Shown here one piece after another: positions 51,288 to 60,436 of a stretch of 64,000 nucleotides of DNA. Source of the stretch: Gammaproteobacteria bacterium (lineage in GTDB: Bacteria > Pseudomonadota > Gammaproteobacteria > Steroidobacterales > Steroidobacteraceae); the NCBI GenBank assembly GCA_030831085.1, contig JAURLT010000062.1, positions 53,046 through 117,045 on the forward strand, read 5' to 3'. Position numbers and translations under genes: made by a program. The notes below the pieces were generated by a model, which saw only the letters and a list, made by a program, of their open reading frames with translations, did no database searches and was not told the origin of the DNA. How positions within the stretch are numbered: position 1 is the first letter of the stretch; every line of letters starts with the position of its first letter.

Positions 51288-54136
51288 TTCCAGACACCGA
51301 TCAGGCGCGTAGCCACGATGGCCTCGCCCTGCTGCCAGGCCAACACCACATCGTCGCCGGCCAGCGTCAGCGCCGGATAACTGGCGTTCTCACCGGGCGG
51401 CGACACCGCCTCGGGCGCGCTGAAATCGCCGCCAGCCGGCCTGTGACTGAGGTAGACCCGCCGCGGGCCGTCCCCCTCCTTGGCGTGCCACGCGGCCCAT
51501 ACGGCACCGTCCCGCGCGACCACGACCGGCGCGTCCGATACGGCCGCCGCGGGGTGCAGGGGCCTGGCATCGGTGAAGGGCGCACCTGGACCCTCGCTAC
51601 GGGCTATCCAGGCGCCTGCTGGCTCTTCTGCCTGACCATACCAGGCCGCCCAGGTGGCATCGCCATCCACCGCAAGGCCCGTTGCTTTCAGTGGGCAACC
51701 CTCGATCTTCCAGCGCCCCTCACTAACCCTCATCGGCTCTCCGAGCGGCTGCAAGTCCGCATCAAAGGCGCGTACCGCCGGATCGCGGTGCCCCTCGCCG
51801 TCGACGTGCCGCGAGCTCATCCACAGGCGTCCTCCGCCCACGGCCACCACCGGCTGGCAGCAGGGGCAGGCCGCATCAAAGAGCGGACGGTCCGCGCTCC
51901 AGGTTGCGCCGCCATCGAGTGAGCTCGCCGCAAACAGGTGACCCGGCGACTCGGTGTGGTCCACCAGGCGAGTGTCGAGCCAGAAGGCATGCAGGCGTCC
52001 CTCGCCGGTGTCTGCCAGCGCCGCGAAGGTGGCAGACGCGCTCACGTCGCTGTGTGAGGTGGCGCTGTTGTCGTTCTCTGCAGGTGAATTCACCACGATG
52101 GGTGTGGCAAAGCCGCCGTCCTCCAGCCTTGTGTAGTGCACGTTGATTACGGCCTTGCCGGTCACCGGTGACTTGCCGTTGGCGCCATACAGGACATGCA
52201 CATTGCCGTCCTCGTCCACCTCCACCTGTGCCTTGCTGAGCGCCGAGGACTTCACCTCGCCCGCCAGAGCGTTGACCCGGATGGACCGGCCAGGCGCCGA
52301 GGCACCCGCGGGCCAGGCTGCGATATAGAGATCGTCGGCCGAGGCATGACCGCGTCCCGGCTGAGCGGCCCCTTTCTCCGCCCACAGCAGCCAGGCCGTA
52401 CCGTCGGGGCCCGAGACCACGTCGACTCCAGAGCCACGCCTGCCCTCGGCAGACAGCCGGGCCTCGGGGCGATAGCCCGGGCCACGCACCACCCGCCCGG
52501 GCTTGGCGCCGGTGTGCTCACCCATCGCCACCACCGGCTCACCGTTGACCAGCACGTGCACCATGCCCACGGCATATTGAAGTGGCTCCGCAAACGTGGC
52601 GCGATCGGCGATGCGCTCCGGGTCGAACACCGCAACATCCGCGAAGCAGCCAGGATCGATACAGCCGCGACCCTCGAGCTTCCAGTTAGCGGCCGGGAGT
52701 CGGGTCAGGCGACGGACGGCCTCGCCGAGACTCAGCAATTTCTCCTCGCGGACGTATTGACCCAGCAACCGGGCAAAGTTGCCGTAGGCACGGGGGTGAG
52801 CGCTGGACCCGAGAAAGACCCCCTCGGGCGCCAGGGCCGCTGCATCGGAGCCAAAGCTCACCCACGGTTGGCGGATGCCCAGCCGGACGTTCTCCTCGCT
52901 CATCAGGAAATAGGCTGTAGCCACCCGCGAGCGGTCCTCGATGACCAGGTCGATGATGGTGTCCTCGGGCGAGGTGCCCCGCTCCGCCGCCACCTCCGCC
53001 AGCGTGCGACCCGTCAGGGGCTTCAACGCGTCATTGCGGAAGCCGATGAACACCACCCTCTCCGGTGAGCCGGCGTGACGATAGAGGTTCTCCCAACCCT
53101 CCGGCGGGGCGCGCATCTCCTCCAGCACGCGGGCCCTGACGGCCGGGTCCTTCAGGCGTTCCACCCAGGCATCGTTGCCGCCCTCCTGCACCCAGGGCGG
53201 CATGGCGGCGTCCAGGCCCGTGGCCCCCGCCACATAGGTGTACATGTCGGCCGACACCGACTGGCCGGCATCGCGCGCAGCCTGAATCACTTGAATGGCC
53301 TCGGCCATCTTCGGCCAGTTCGCCTGGCCGGCTGCCTTCAGGTGATAGGCCTCGGCATGGACACCTGCCTCGCGGCCGATGGTCAGCAGCTCATCGAGCG
53401 CCTCCAGAAGATGGTCGGATTCGTTGCGGATATGCGAGATGTAACCGCCGCCGAACTCGCCAGCTGCGGAGGCGAGCGCCACCAGCTCGTCGGTCTCGGC
53501 ATAGAACGCCGGCGCGTAGATGAGGGAGGAGCCCACACCCAGCGCGCCCTCCCGCATGCCCTGACGCACCAGGTCCTGCATGCGAGCCAGCTCCTCGGCC
53601 GTCGGTGCCCGATCCACCTCGCCGAGTTCGTGGATGCGCACGGCGGTGGCCCCCACGAAACTGGCCACGTTCGGCGACACGCCACGCCGCTCCAGGTGTT
53701 CGAGGTACTCGCCGAGGGTGGTCCACTCGATATCGAAGCGCAGGTCACCCTGGTTTCTAAGCACCTCGGCCTTCATTGATTCGTTCCAGGGCCCCATTGA
53801 CCAGCCCTCGCCGAAGATCTCCAGCGTCACCCCCTGCAGCAGGTCGCTCATGCCGCGCCCATCGACCAGCAGCGACTCGTTGGCCCAGGAGAGGACGTTG
53901 ATGAATCCGGGTGCGACGGCCAGACCGCTCACGTCCAGCACGCGCTCGGCGGCTGCCTCGCTGCCGGGTTCGAGCAAGGCTGCAATGCGATCGTCGCGGA
54001 TAGCCACGTCGAGTCGTCGCCCCTCGCCGCCGCTGCCGTCATAGACGGTCCCGCCCTTGAGCAGCAGGTCGTAGTCGGCGGCCTGGGCCAACGTGAACAG
54101 GAGCCCTGTCGCCAAGCCAAAAATAATCCTGCGCAT
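51284..54136 (-). CDS. N-acyl-D-amino-acid deacylase-like amidohydrolase with C-terminal Asp-box domain
   Basis: A 950-residue exported protein with a signal peptide (MRRIIFGLATGLLFTLAQA). The D-aminoacylase-like half (about 20-530) shows YDLLLKGGTVYDGSGG, GYISHIRNESDHLLEALDE, EAYHLKAAGQANWPKM and WVSFGSDAAALAPEG, retaining the two metal His and the Asp. The usual HxH after strand 1 is replaced (PGFINVLSWANES instead of PGFIDxHxH) and the Cys ligand is absent. The C-terminal ~370 residues are propeller-like with an Asp-box (SSLDGGATW) as in sialidases. The ATG at 54136 follows GGGGGGA. Substrate and activity are uncertain. Confidence 0.8.
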   Translation of the reverse strand: MRRIIFGLATGLLFTLAQAADYDLLLKGGTVYDGSGGEGRRLDVAIRDDRIAALLEPGSEAAAERVLDVSGLAVAPGFINVLSWANESLLVDGRGMSDLLQGVTLEIFGEGWSMGPWNESMKAEVLRNQGDLRFDIEWTTLGEYLEHLERRGVSPNVASFVGATAVRIHELGEVDRAPTAEELARMQDLVRQGMREGALGVGSSLIYAPAFYAETDELVALASAAGEFGGGYISHIRNESDHLLEALDELLTIGREAGVHAEAYHLKAAGQANWPKMAEAIQVIQAARDAGQSVSADMYTYVAGATGLDAAMPPWVQEGGNDAWVERLKDPAVRARVLEEMRAPPEGWENLYRHAGSPERVVFIGFRNDALKPLTGRTLAEVAAERGTSPEDTIIDLVIEDRSRVATAYFLMSEENVRLGIRQPWVSFGSDAAALAPEGVFLGSSAHPRAYGNFARLLGQYVREEKLLSLGEAVRRLTRLPAANWKLEGRGCIDPGCFADVAVFDPERIADRATFAEPLQYAVGMVHVLVNGEPVVAMGEHTGAKPGRVVRGPGYRPEARLSAEGRRGSGVDVVSGPDGTAWLLWAEKGAAQPGRGHASADDLYIAAWPAGASAPGRSIRVNALAGEVKSSALSKAQVEVDEDGNVHVLYGANGKSPVTGKAVINVHYTRLEDGGFATPIVVNSPAENDNSATSHSDVSASATFAALADTGEGRLHAFWLDTRLVDHTESPGHLFAASSLDGGATWSADRPLFDAACPCCQPVVAVGGGRLWMSSRHVDGEGHRDPAVRAFDADLQPLGEPMRVSEGRWKIEGCPLKATGLAVDGDATWAAWYGQAEEPAGAWIARSEGPGAPFTDARPLHPAAAVSDAPVVVARDGAVWAAWHAKEGDGPRRVYLSHRPAGGDFSAPEAVSPPGENASYPALTLAGDDVVLAWQQGEAIVATRLIGVWK

Positions 54137-54182
54137 GCGTCCCCCCACAGTCGTCGAGTGGCCCTATTTTGCATGAGACGGC

Positions 54183-54188
54183 TATGCT
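54183..54188 (+). promoter_or_regulatory. Putative -10 box of the sarcosine oxidase-like gene, leaderless configuration
   Basis: TATGCT with 6 nt to the ATG at 54195 and no ribosome binding site; no clear -35. Confidence 0.35.
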
Positions 54189-54194
54189 GGGCAT

Positions 54195-55322
54195 ATGCGA
54201 AATCCTGCAACGGTTGCCGTCGCGGGGCTCGGCGTACTAGGCAGCAGCATTGCCTTGCGCCTGGCTCGCCGAGGCGTGCGCGTGCTGGGCTTCGACCGTC
54301 ACGCCCCGCCACACGCACTGGGCTCCTCGCACGGCCGCAGCCGGATCATCCGCCAGGCCTACTTCGAGCACCCGGATTACGTCCCCCTGGTCCAGCGTGC
54401 CTTGTTGCTCTGGAACGAGCTCCAGCACGCAGCGGGGCGGCCGCTGCTGGCGCCGGGCGGTGCGCTGATGCTGGGCAGTCCTGATAGCAGCCTCATCGCA
54501 GGGGCGGCCGACAGTGCTCGCCGGCACGGGCTCGAGCACGAGTGGCTGGAACAGCCTGAACTCGCGCGCCGCTTTCCCCAGCTCTGCCCGGAACCGGGCA
54601 TGGTCGGACTCTGGGAACCCACTGCGGCCGCGCTAGTTCCCGAGGCCTGCGTTGGGGCACAGCTCGAAATGGCGCGTGCCGCGGGGGCCGAACTGCACCT
54701 GAACGAGCCGATTCTGGAGTGGTCCCCCACCGCGCAGGGCATCAGCGTCACGACCGCACAGGGCGTGTACCGGGCAGAGCAGCTGGTGCTGGCGGCAGGC
54801 AGTCACCTGCCCGATCTGCTGCCCGACGTTGACCACGGGCTGTGGATCGAGCGCCAGGTGCAGTACTGGTTCGAGCCGTTGGGACACTCCGCGCCACCCA
54901 TTCACCTGTGGGAGCTGGCGGACGGCACCTTCCTCTACGGCTTTCCCGACTACGGTGACGGGCTCAAGCTGGCCCTCCACCATGGCGGCGAGGTGACCAA
55001 CCCGGATGCCGTCCGGCGCAGCCACGACGCGCAGGAGCTGGCGCGGCTCCGCGGACTGGCAGAGCGTTTTCTTCCTGGCCTGACCGGCCGGCTGCTGGCT
55101 ACGGAAGTCTGCCTGTATACCAACACGTCGGACGGGCACTTCTGGATCGATCGGCATCCCGATCACGCCGCAGTGCTGATCGCCAGCGCCTGCTCGGGGC
55201 ACGGATTCAAGTTTGCCAGCGCACTGGGCGAGTCCATCGCGGCCTGGATCGCGACCGGGCGACAAAGTCCCGAACTGAGCTTGTTCGCCCATCGATCGAC
55301 GACAGGCCTCGCAACGCGTTAG
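54195..55322 (+). CDS. Monomeric sarcosine oxidase / N-methyltryptophan oxidase-like flavoenzyme
   Basis: A 375-residue FAD-dependent amine oxidase. VAVAGLGVLGSSIALRLAR is the FAD Rossmann motif, followed by GSSHGRSRIIRQAYFEHPDY, the MSOX/SolA signature. Near residue 315, EVCLYTNTSDGHFWID contains the Cys that covalently binds FAD in monomeric sarcosine oxidase, and ACSGHGFKFASALGE closes the site. It should oxidise an N-methyl amino acid, such as sarcosine, pipecolate or N-methyltryptophan. It lies 9 bases before the molybdenum hydroxylase pair, so all three are probably co-transcribed. Confidence 0.9.
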   Translation: MRNPATVAVAGLGVLGSSIALRLARRGVRVLGFDRHAPPHALGSSHGRSRIIRQAYFEHPDYVPLVQRALLLWNELQHAAGRPLLAPGGALMLGSPDSSLIAGAADSARRHGLEHEWLEQPELARRFPQLCPEPGMVGLWEPTAAALVPEACVGAQLEMARAAGAELHLNEPILEWSPTAQGISVTTAQGVYRAEQLVLAAGSHLPDLLPDVDHGLWIERQVQYWFEPLGHSAPPIHLWELADGTFLYGFPDYGDGLKLALHHGGEVTNPDAVRRSHDAQELARLRGLAERFLPGLTGRLLATEVCLYTNTSDGHFWIDRHPDHAAVLIASACSGHGFKFASALGESIAAWIATGRQSPELSLFAHRSTTGLATR

Positions 55323-55331
55323 GCTTGACCC

Positions 55332-55805
55332 ATGGCCAAGATCGATCTTCGGGTCAACGGCGAGACCCACACCCTGGAAGCGGACCCCGGCATGCCCCTG
55401 CTCTGGGCCTTGCGGGACTTGCTGCACCTGCGCGGCACCAAGTACGGGTGCGGGATCGCCGCCTGTGGTGCCTGCACTGTCCACCTGAATGGCGCTGCGG
55501 TGCGTGCCTGCATGCTGCCGCTCTCGGCCGCAGTCGGCGCCGAGGTGACCACCATCGAAGGCCTCGGCGGCAACCACCCCGTTCAGCAGGCCTGGATCGC
55601 AGAGCAGGTACCGCAATGTGGCTACTGCCAGAGCGGGCAGATCATGCAGGCCACGGCGCTGCTGGCCGCCAATCCCTCGCCCAGCCGCGAGCAGATCCGC
55701 ACCGGCATGGCCGGCGTGCTGTGCCGCTGTGGCACCTACCTGCGCATCGAGGCGGCCATCCAGCGCGCTGCTGACGCCCTCAGGCCACAGGATGACCCGG
55801 CATGA
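55332..55805 (+). CDS. iorA: (2Fe-2S) subunit of molybdenum hydroxylase, IorA-like
   Basis: A 157-residue iron-sulfur subunit. The plant-type 2Fe-2S cluster is in [18 protein letters not shown], with the fourth Cys in [10 protein letters not shown], and the second, alpha-helical cluster uses [12 protein letters not shown] and [11 protein letters not shown]. It transfers electrons from the molybdenum subunit to an acceptor. Its stop overlaps the next gene's ATG (ATGA), so the two are coupled. The IorAB type hydroxylates N-heterocycles or oxidises aldehydes and lacks an FAD subunit, as here. Confidence 0.94.
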   Translation: MAKIDLRVNGETHTLEADPGMPLLWALRDLLHLRGTKYGCGIAACGACTVHLNGAAVRACMLPLSAAVGAEVTTIEGLGGNHPVQQAWIAEQVPQCGYCQSGQIMQATALLAANPSPSREQIRTGMAGVLCRCGTYLRIEAAIQRAADALRPQDDPA

Positions 55806-57913
55806 TCAGTCGGCGTCAGTTCCTGGCCCGTTCCGGCGGACTGTGCGTAGCGCTCAGCCTTCCGCTCTCCAGCGCCCGGGGCCTGGCCGCGGACCTTCCG
55901 GGTGGCGGCACGCTCACCGCCTATCTTGAGCTACAGCCCGATGGTCGGGTACGCCTGCTGTCTCCCACCTCGGAAATGGGCCAGGGTACCCACACGGGGC
56001 ACGCCGTCATCATCGCCGATGAACTGGATGTGGAGCTTGCCGTGATCGAGGTCGAGAACCCCGAGCCGGCGGACGCCTTCCGGCGCAATGGCAGCATGTC
56101 CTCGGGGGGTTCGTGGGGCATGCGCGGCTGGCACGAGCCGCTGCGCAAGGCCGCCGCCCAGGCCCGGGAGATGCTGATGGCCGCGGCGGCGACCGAGTGG
56201 GGCGTGGAGCGCGCCACCCTCGACACCGAACCCGGCTACGTCGTGCATGCTGCCAGCGGCCGGCGCCTGGCCTACGGCGAACTGGCTGCCGCCGCGGCTT
56301 CCCTTATGCCACCTGCCGATCCGCCGCTGCGCGACCTCGCGCTGGCCCGCTACCGCGGCCGCCCCGCTCCGCGCGTCGACATTCCGGCCAAGGTCCGGGG
56401 TGAGCCGGTTTTCGCCTCCGACGTGGAGCGCCCCGGCATGGTGTATGCCTGCGCGCGTCTCAGCCCGGTGTTTGGTGCCGAGGTGGCCGGGATGGATCCC
56501 GCCGGTGCGCTCGCGGTGCCCGGCGTACTCAAGGTGGTCGCGATCGCCGGTGGCGCCGCCGTCATCGCTGAGCACAGCTACGCGGCCATTCGGGGTGCCG
56601 ATGCCCTCGACATCCGCTTTGCGGCCACCGATCACGATCGACTGGACTCGGCCACCATATCGGCCCAGCTGCGGGCAGGGCTCGAGGACGACTCAAACGC
56701 CATCGAAGCGCGTCGCGAGGGCGAGATCCCCGCCACCCTGGCAGCGGCCGATCGGATCCTCGAGGCCGTCTACGAGGTGCCCTACCTGGCGCACGCGCCC
56801 ATGGAGCCCTGGACCTGCACGGTGGAGTTCGACGCCGAGGGCGACCTGCACCTGTGGGCGCCCTCCCAGGCCCAGGATCGGTTCCTCAAGGCTGCCGCCG
56901 AGACCGCTGGCCTGCCAGAGAACCGCGTGCACGTGCATACCACCCGCCTCGGCGGGGGTTTCGGCCGCCGTCTCGGTGCCGAGGGAATTCCGGGTGCCGT
57001 CATGGCTGCCCGGGAAGTCGGCCGGCCGGTGAAGTTCTTCTGGCGGCGCGAGGACGAGTTCGGCCAGGGCTGGTACCGCCCGGCCCAGGTGGCGCGACTG
57101 CGGGCGGGACTGGATGCCGAGGGTCGCATCACCGCACTCGCCATTCGCACTGCAGGCCCCTCGCTGGTCTCCAGTTTCTTTTCGGGCGGTCTGAAGGCCG
57201 GCCAGCTCGACGGGACCTCGGTGCAGTCACTGCGCGACTCCCGCTACCGGGCGCCTGCGCTCATGATCGACTGGGTGCACGTGCCGCAGCCCGTGCCCAT
57301 GGCGGCCTGGCGCGCAGTAGGTGCCACCCAGAACGGGTTTTTTCTGGAGTGTTTCCTGGACGAAGTCGCACGTGCGGCCGGACGCGATCCGCTGTCCGTT
57401 CGCCGTGAACTCCTGGCCCACGATGCGCGCGCGCTGAAGGTGCTTGACACCGCCGCCGACCAGGCGGGCTGGGGTACGCCGTTGCCAGAGGGTCGTGCCC
57501 GCGGCCTGGCCTACGTGGAGAGCTACGGGTCCCTTTGCGCACAAGTGGCGGAGGTGTCTCGCAAGAATGATCGCGTGATCGTCCACAAGATCACCTGTGC
57601 GCTCGACTGCGGCAGCGTGATCATGCCCGATGCCGTGCGCGCCCAGGTGCAAGGTGGCATCGTGCAGGGCCTGTCCACCGCGCTTCACGAGCAGATCGTG
57701 ATCACCGGCGGTGCCGCCAGCAATACGAATTTCGACAGCTACCCCATCCTGCGCATGCCCGATGCGCCGCTTGAGATTGACATCATCCTGATCGAATCGG
57801 GCGAGGCCATGGGCGGAGTGGGTGAACCGCCGGTTCCGCCGACCGCTCCAGCCATCGTCAATGCGCTTGCGGCCCTCAGCGGAGTGCCGATTCGACAGTT
57901 ACCGCTCTCCTGA
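55802..57913 (+). CDS. iorB: Molybdopterin-binding subunit of molybdenum hydroxylase, IorB-like, Tat-exported
   Basis: A 703-residue aldehyde oxidase/isoquinoline 1-oxidoreductase beta-type subunit. A twin-arginine signal ([18 protein letters not shown]) predicts folded export with IorA. Molybdopterin contacts are in [41 protein letters not shown] and [15 protein letters not shown]; the catalytic Glu region is [16 protein letters not shown]. No XdhC-like insertion factor or MoCo genes are nearby. The substrate could be an N-heterocycle, aldehyde or purine-like ring; the adjacent amine oxidase is consistent with nitrogen-compound catabolism. Confidence 0.92.
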   Translation: MISRRQFLARSGGLCVALSLPLSSARGLAADLPGGGTLTAYLELQPDGRVRLLSPTSEMGQGTHTGHAVIIADELDVELAVIEVENPEPADAFRRNGSMSSGGSWGMRGWHEPLRKAAAQAREMLMAAAATEWGVERATLDTEPGYVVHAASGRRLAYGELAAAAASLMPPADPPLRDLALARYRGRPAPRVDIPAKVRGEPVFASDVERPGMVYACARLSPVFGAEVAGMDPAGALAVPGVLKVVAIAGGAAVIAEHSYAAIRGADALDIRFAATDHDRLDSATISAQLRAGLEDDSNAIEARREGEIPATLAAADRILEAVYEVPYLAHAPMEPWTCTVEFDAEGDLHLWAPSQAQDRFLKAAAETAGLPENRVHVHTTRLGGGFGRRLGAEGIPGAVMAAREVGRPVKFFWRREDEFGQGWYRPAQVARLRAGLDAEGRITALAIRTAGPSLVSSFFSGGLKAGQLDGTSVQSLRDSRYRAPALMIDWVHVPQPVPMAAWRAVGATQNGFFLECFLDEVARAAGRDPLSVRRELLAHDARALKVLDTAADQAGWGTPLPEGRARGLAYVESYGSLCAQVAEVSRKNDRVIVHKITCALDCGSVIMPDAVRAQVQGGIVQGLSTALHEQIVITGGAASNTNFDSYPILRMPDAPLEIDIILIESGEAMGGVGEPPVPPTAPAIVNALAALSGVPIRQLPLS

Positions 57914-58033
57914 TCGCGCGCACCGGAGGCGTGCACGGGCTTACGTCAAATTGCCCCCACCCCCCGCATTCGTTGAAGCGCGTCACAGAAAATTAAAAAA
58001 ACGGAATTTATTCGTGGATATGTGAAGTCGCGC

Positions 58034-58062
58034 TTGAGCCAGTGTGACGGCTGTTGCACTTT
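58034..58062 (+). promoter_or_regulatory. Putative promoter of the first riboswitch transcript
   Basis: TTGAGC (58034-58039), 17-bp spacer, CACTTT (58057-58062). The predicted start lies ~10 bases before the riboswitch P1 stem. The same layout is conserved in copy 2. Confidence 0.5.
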
Positions 58063-58078
58063 CGGTCCCGTCCTCGAA

Positions 58079-58169
58079 GACTTGATCGTTAAGGGCACAC
58101 CCACCGCGAGGTGGGGTCGCAAAGCCAAGGGTCTCCCGCCAGGGTAGACAGCCGGGTTGCCGGGAAGTC
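58079..58169 (+). promoter_or_regulatory. Cyclic di-GMP-I (GEMM) riboswitch, copy 1
   Basis: The 91-nt element matches the class-I c-di-GMP aptamer: closing stem GACTT/AAGTC, GGGCACACC entry, a P2 hairpin CCACC-GCGA-GGTGG with a GNRA tetraloop, the strongly conserved TCGCAAAGCC core, and a second hairpin closed by the receptor side AGGGTAGACAGCCGGGTTGCC. Downstream, GGACA-AGGTA-TGTCC (58171-58185) forms a small hairpin without a T-run, so control is probably at translation, with CATTTCTC able to pair with the GGAGAGAG ribosome binding site (inference). Confidence 0.93.
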
Positions 58170-58218
58170 CGGACAAGGTATGTCCCATTTCTCATTTGGC
58201 AAAACGGAGAGAGTAACG

Positions 58219-59199
58219 ATGACCCACAAGATCAAGCTCAGCGCAGTGGCCGGAGCCGTGGTGCTCGCCCTCGGCGCGCAGGGTGCGTTGGCTGGCAATG
58301 GCGCGCCCAAGGGACCGCATGACTACCAACTCAACATCATCGGCGTCGAGAAGGGCAAGAAGGCCCGCATGACCGACAGCAACCGCAAGACCATCTTCGT
58401 GCCCCTGTATTCCAAGACGACGGGGCAGTACAGCAAGCCCAACTTCGGCACCGACGGCACCACCACCCAGACGGCCATCGTCGACAGCAAGATCTGGCTG
58501 GTCCCCGGTGACTCGTTCAAGGTGTGCGACGGCAATGGGTTCGACCGGGCCTACGGCTGTGACGACACCTACCTCGGCAACTGGTCCACCATCGGCTACA
58601 ACGAATATGGCGAAGAGGTGGCGATTCTCGAGGAGAGGGCTGGTGCCGTTTTCCAGTTGCCCTGCAACAATAACCTCAACGGCGAGTTCTGGGATTCCAA
58701 TGGCAACGGCGTCGTAGGCGACTCGGGTGATGCAGAGCTGACCAACATGGTTGGGTGCAACCAAGCCGTCGACGAGAATGGCGACACTGTTGCCTACGAG
58801 GGTGACGAGGTGCCGTCCGCAAGTTACGAGATCTGGGCGCGCGCACTCGGCAAGCCGGGCGGCAGCGCCATCAGCACCACCTGCGCCACGGTCCTTGGCG
58901 AACTGCAGTGCTCGCTGGAAAACGCGGTGATGACCCGGACCAAGGGCAAGAGCGTGTTCGCTGAGGTCACCGACCAGATGTCCTCAATGGTCATCGGTTA
59001 CTGCCAGGACGATGTCGTGGCAAACGTTGACGGCTACTACACCTGCGACGACTTCGACCAGACCGATGGCGACCTCACGGACGGCGAGGTCACCTGGACC
59101 CGCATCGCCCTGTTCGCCGGCAACACCGAGGACTGGTTCTGGAACTACAACAACGACGGCCTGCGCCTGGCGCAGATCCGCTTCTACTACGTCGACTAA
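58219..59199 (+). CDS. Secreted protein of unknown function, riboswitch-controlled
   Basis: A 326-residue exported protein with a Sec signal (MTHKIKLSAVAGAVVLALGA, cleaved near ALAG). The mature start KGPHDYQLNIIGVEKGKK is reminiscent of a conserved, unnamed family of secreted proteobacterial proteins. Several Asp/Asn/Gly-rich segments (WDSNGNGVVGDSGDAE, DDFDQTDGDLTDGE) look like calcium-binding loops, and there are about ten Cys suited to disulfides. No catalytic motif is seen. Translation uses GGAGAGAG 6 nt before the ATG. A c-di-GMP riboswitch precedes it and a terminator follows, so expression follows biofilm/motility signalling. Confidence 0.85.
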   Translation: MTHKIKLSAVAGAVVLALGAQGALAGNGAPKGPHDYQLNIIGVEKGKKARMTDSNRKTIFVPLYSKTTGQYSKPNFGTDGTTTQTAIVDSKIWLVPGDSFKVCDGNGFDRAYGCDDTYLGNWSTIGYNEYGEEVAILEERAGAVFQLPCNNNLNGEFWDSNGNGVVGDSGDAELTNMVGCNQAVDENGDTVAYEGDEVPSASYEIWARALGKPGGSAISTTCATVLGELQCSLENAVMTRTKGKSVFAEVTDQMSSMVIGYCQDDVVANVDGYYTCDDFDQTDGDLTDGEVTWTRIALFAGNTEDWFWNYNNDGLRLAQIRFYYVD

Positions 59200-59245
59200 G
59201 TTCGAAGCATTGCTTGACGTCTATCTGGGCGTTGAGTAGAAACTG

Positions 59246-59275
59246 GAGGCCCTGCTCACGCAGGGCCTCTTTTTT
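59246..59275 (+). terminator. Rho-independent terminator after the first secreted protein gene
   Basis: A ten-base-pair stem (GAGGCCCTGC pairing with GCAGGGCCTC, 4-nt loop) followed by six T. The T-run is directly followed by GGAG, the ribosome binding site of the next gene, so that gene depends on readthrough of this terminator. Confidence 0.92.
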
Positions 59276-59285
59276 GGAGCCGACC

Positions 59286-60305
59286 GTGCAAGGACTTTCC
59301 CGACTACTTCTCTTGTTGGTTTTTATCTGTCTCAATTCCGTCGCGTTGGGCGCTGCACCGGATTCCCGAGGGCTGGTCATCCTGCCGCCAGGCAGTCACG
59401 ACGCCGGGCAGGTGCAACGCGGCCAGCTGGTCACGAGGGGGTACAGGATCCATAACGCTGGCACCGAGCCGGTCCAGATCACCGCTATGCAGTTCAACGT
59501 GCCCGGGCTAAAGGCACGAGTGCCCTCCTCCGTGCCTCCCGGCGAGGTAGTAGAGCTGACCCTGGAATGGGACACCCGCATCCACAGCGGAGAATTCATC
59601 GGCGAGGCCTTGCTGCAAACCAGTCTTGCAGATGCAGAACCGCTTCGCGTGGTCTTGACCGGTACCGTGCTGTCACCGATCGAGTTCGACCCCTTCCCCG
59701 CGTTTTATGTCAGCCAGTTCGAGGGAGCACCCAGCCAGCAGTCGATCGAAGTCCGCATCAACGGGGAAGGGGCCCTTGAACTGCAGGCTGGCGACCTGGA
59801 CAACGAGCTTGGAACGTTGGCTGTCGAAACCCTCGAGCCCGGGCGCCAATATCAGGTGACCTTCACGGGCGCACCCGCCCTGCCGGTCGGCATCCACTCA
59901 GGCTCCGCTTACCTGCGCACCGACGACCCAGAGCGTCAAAGACTGCGTCTGGAGGTCAACGTCAAGGTCAAGGCGGACCTGCACCCCTCTGCCGAGTCGG
60001 TCGACCTTGCCCGCCTGCGGCCCGCTGCCCTGCGCGCGAATCCGGAGATGCTGGAGTTCGTGACCGGCACCGTGACCATCGAGTCCCGATACGGCAAGGC
60101 TGCCCAGCTCGTCGCCAGCGTGGACCTCGACTTCCTGGAGGTGATCGCCGAGGCTGGCGACGAGGACCGACGCCTGGGCGTTGAGCTGCGCCCTGTGCTC
60201 GACAAGCTCAAGGCTGGCAGCTATGCCGGCACGCTGACCGTGGGTTTTCCGGAAGAGAATGCCGGCGCGCTGAAGCTGCCCGTGACCGTCGATGTCGAGG
60301 ATTAG
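59286..60305 (+). CDS. Exported DUF1573-type Ig-like protein
   Basis: A 339-residue protein with a signal peptide (VQGLSRLLLLLVFICLNSVALG). Residues about 35-130 form a DUF1573-like Ig domain: HDAGQVQRGQLVTRGYRIHN, VQITAMQFNVPGL, PPGEVVELTLEWDT and LRVVLTGTVL. Two further Ig-like repeats follow (SIEVRINGEGALEL and SAYLRTDDPERQRLRLEV). I choose the GTG at 59286 because GGAG lies 6 nt upstream just past the terminator, and the signal peptide starts there; the longer frame crosses the terminator. It is likely periplasmic or surface-exposed, in the c-di-GMP-controlled group by position. Confidence 0.8.
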   Translation: MQGLSRLLLLLVFICLNSVALGAAPDSRGLVILPPGSHDAGQVQRGQLVTRGYRIHNAGTEPVQITAMQFNVPGLKARVPSSVPPGEVVELTLEWDTRIHSGEFIGEALLQTSLADAEPLRVVLTGTVLSPIEFDPFPAFYVSQFEGAPSQQSIEVRINGEGALELQAGDLDNELGTLAVETLEPGRQYQVTFTGAPALPVGIHSGSAYLRTDDPERQRLRLEVNVKVKADLHPSAESVDLARLRPAALRANPEMLEFVTGTVTIESRYGKAAQLVASVDLDFLEVIAEAGDEDRRLGVELRPVLDKLKAGSYAGTLTVGFPEENAGALKLPVTVDVED

Positions 60306-60391
60306 CTGCCTCAACGCGGGCCGGAAAAGTTTGACGCGCCTCTCATAAATCGAAACCAAAAGACTTTTTTCCCGGATATGTGAAGTCGCGC

Positions 60392-60420
60392 TTGAGCCAG
60401 TGTGACGGCTGTAGCAATTT
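60392..60420 (+). promoter_or_regulatory. Putative promoter of the second riboswitch transcript
   Basis: TTGAGC (60392-60397), 17-bp spacer, CAATTT (60415-60420), the same positions relative to the riboswitch as in copy 1. Confidence 0.5.
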
Positions 60421-60436
60421 CCATTTCGTCCTCTAA

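Larger units (their letters stand above)
58016..58214 (+). repeat. Duplicated leader, copy 1
   Basis: About 199 bases closely matching 60374-60571, from GGATATGTGAAGTCGCGC to GGCAAAACGGAGAGAGT. Differences cluster just upstream of the riboswitch and in the hairpin loop. Both copies end just before a secreted-protein start codon, so promoter, riboswitch and ribosome binding site were duplicated together. Confidence 0.95.
57914..58218 (+). other. Intergenic region with duplicated regulatory leader
   Basis: This is the only gene-free stretch over 300 bases in the window. The first ~100 bases hold nothing recognisable except an AT-rich run around 57988-58010. From 58016 to the start codon it carries a promoter, a c-di-GMP-I riboswitch, a small hairpin and a ribosome binding site, annotated separately. 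Confidence 0.8.
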
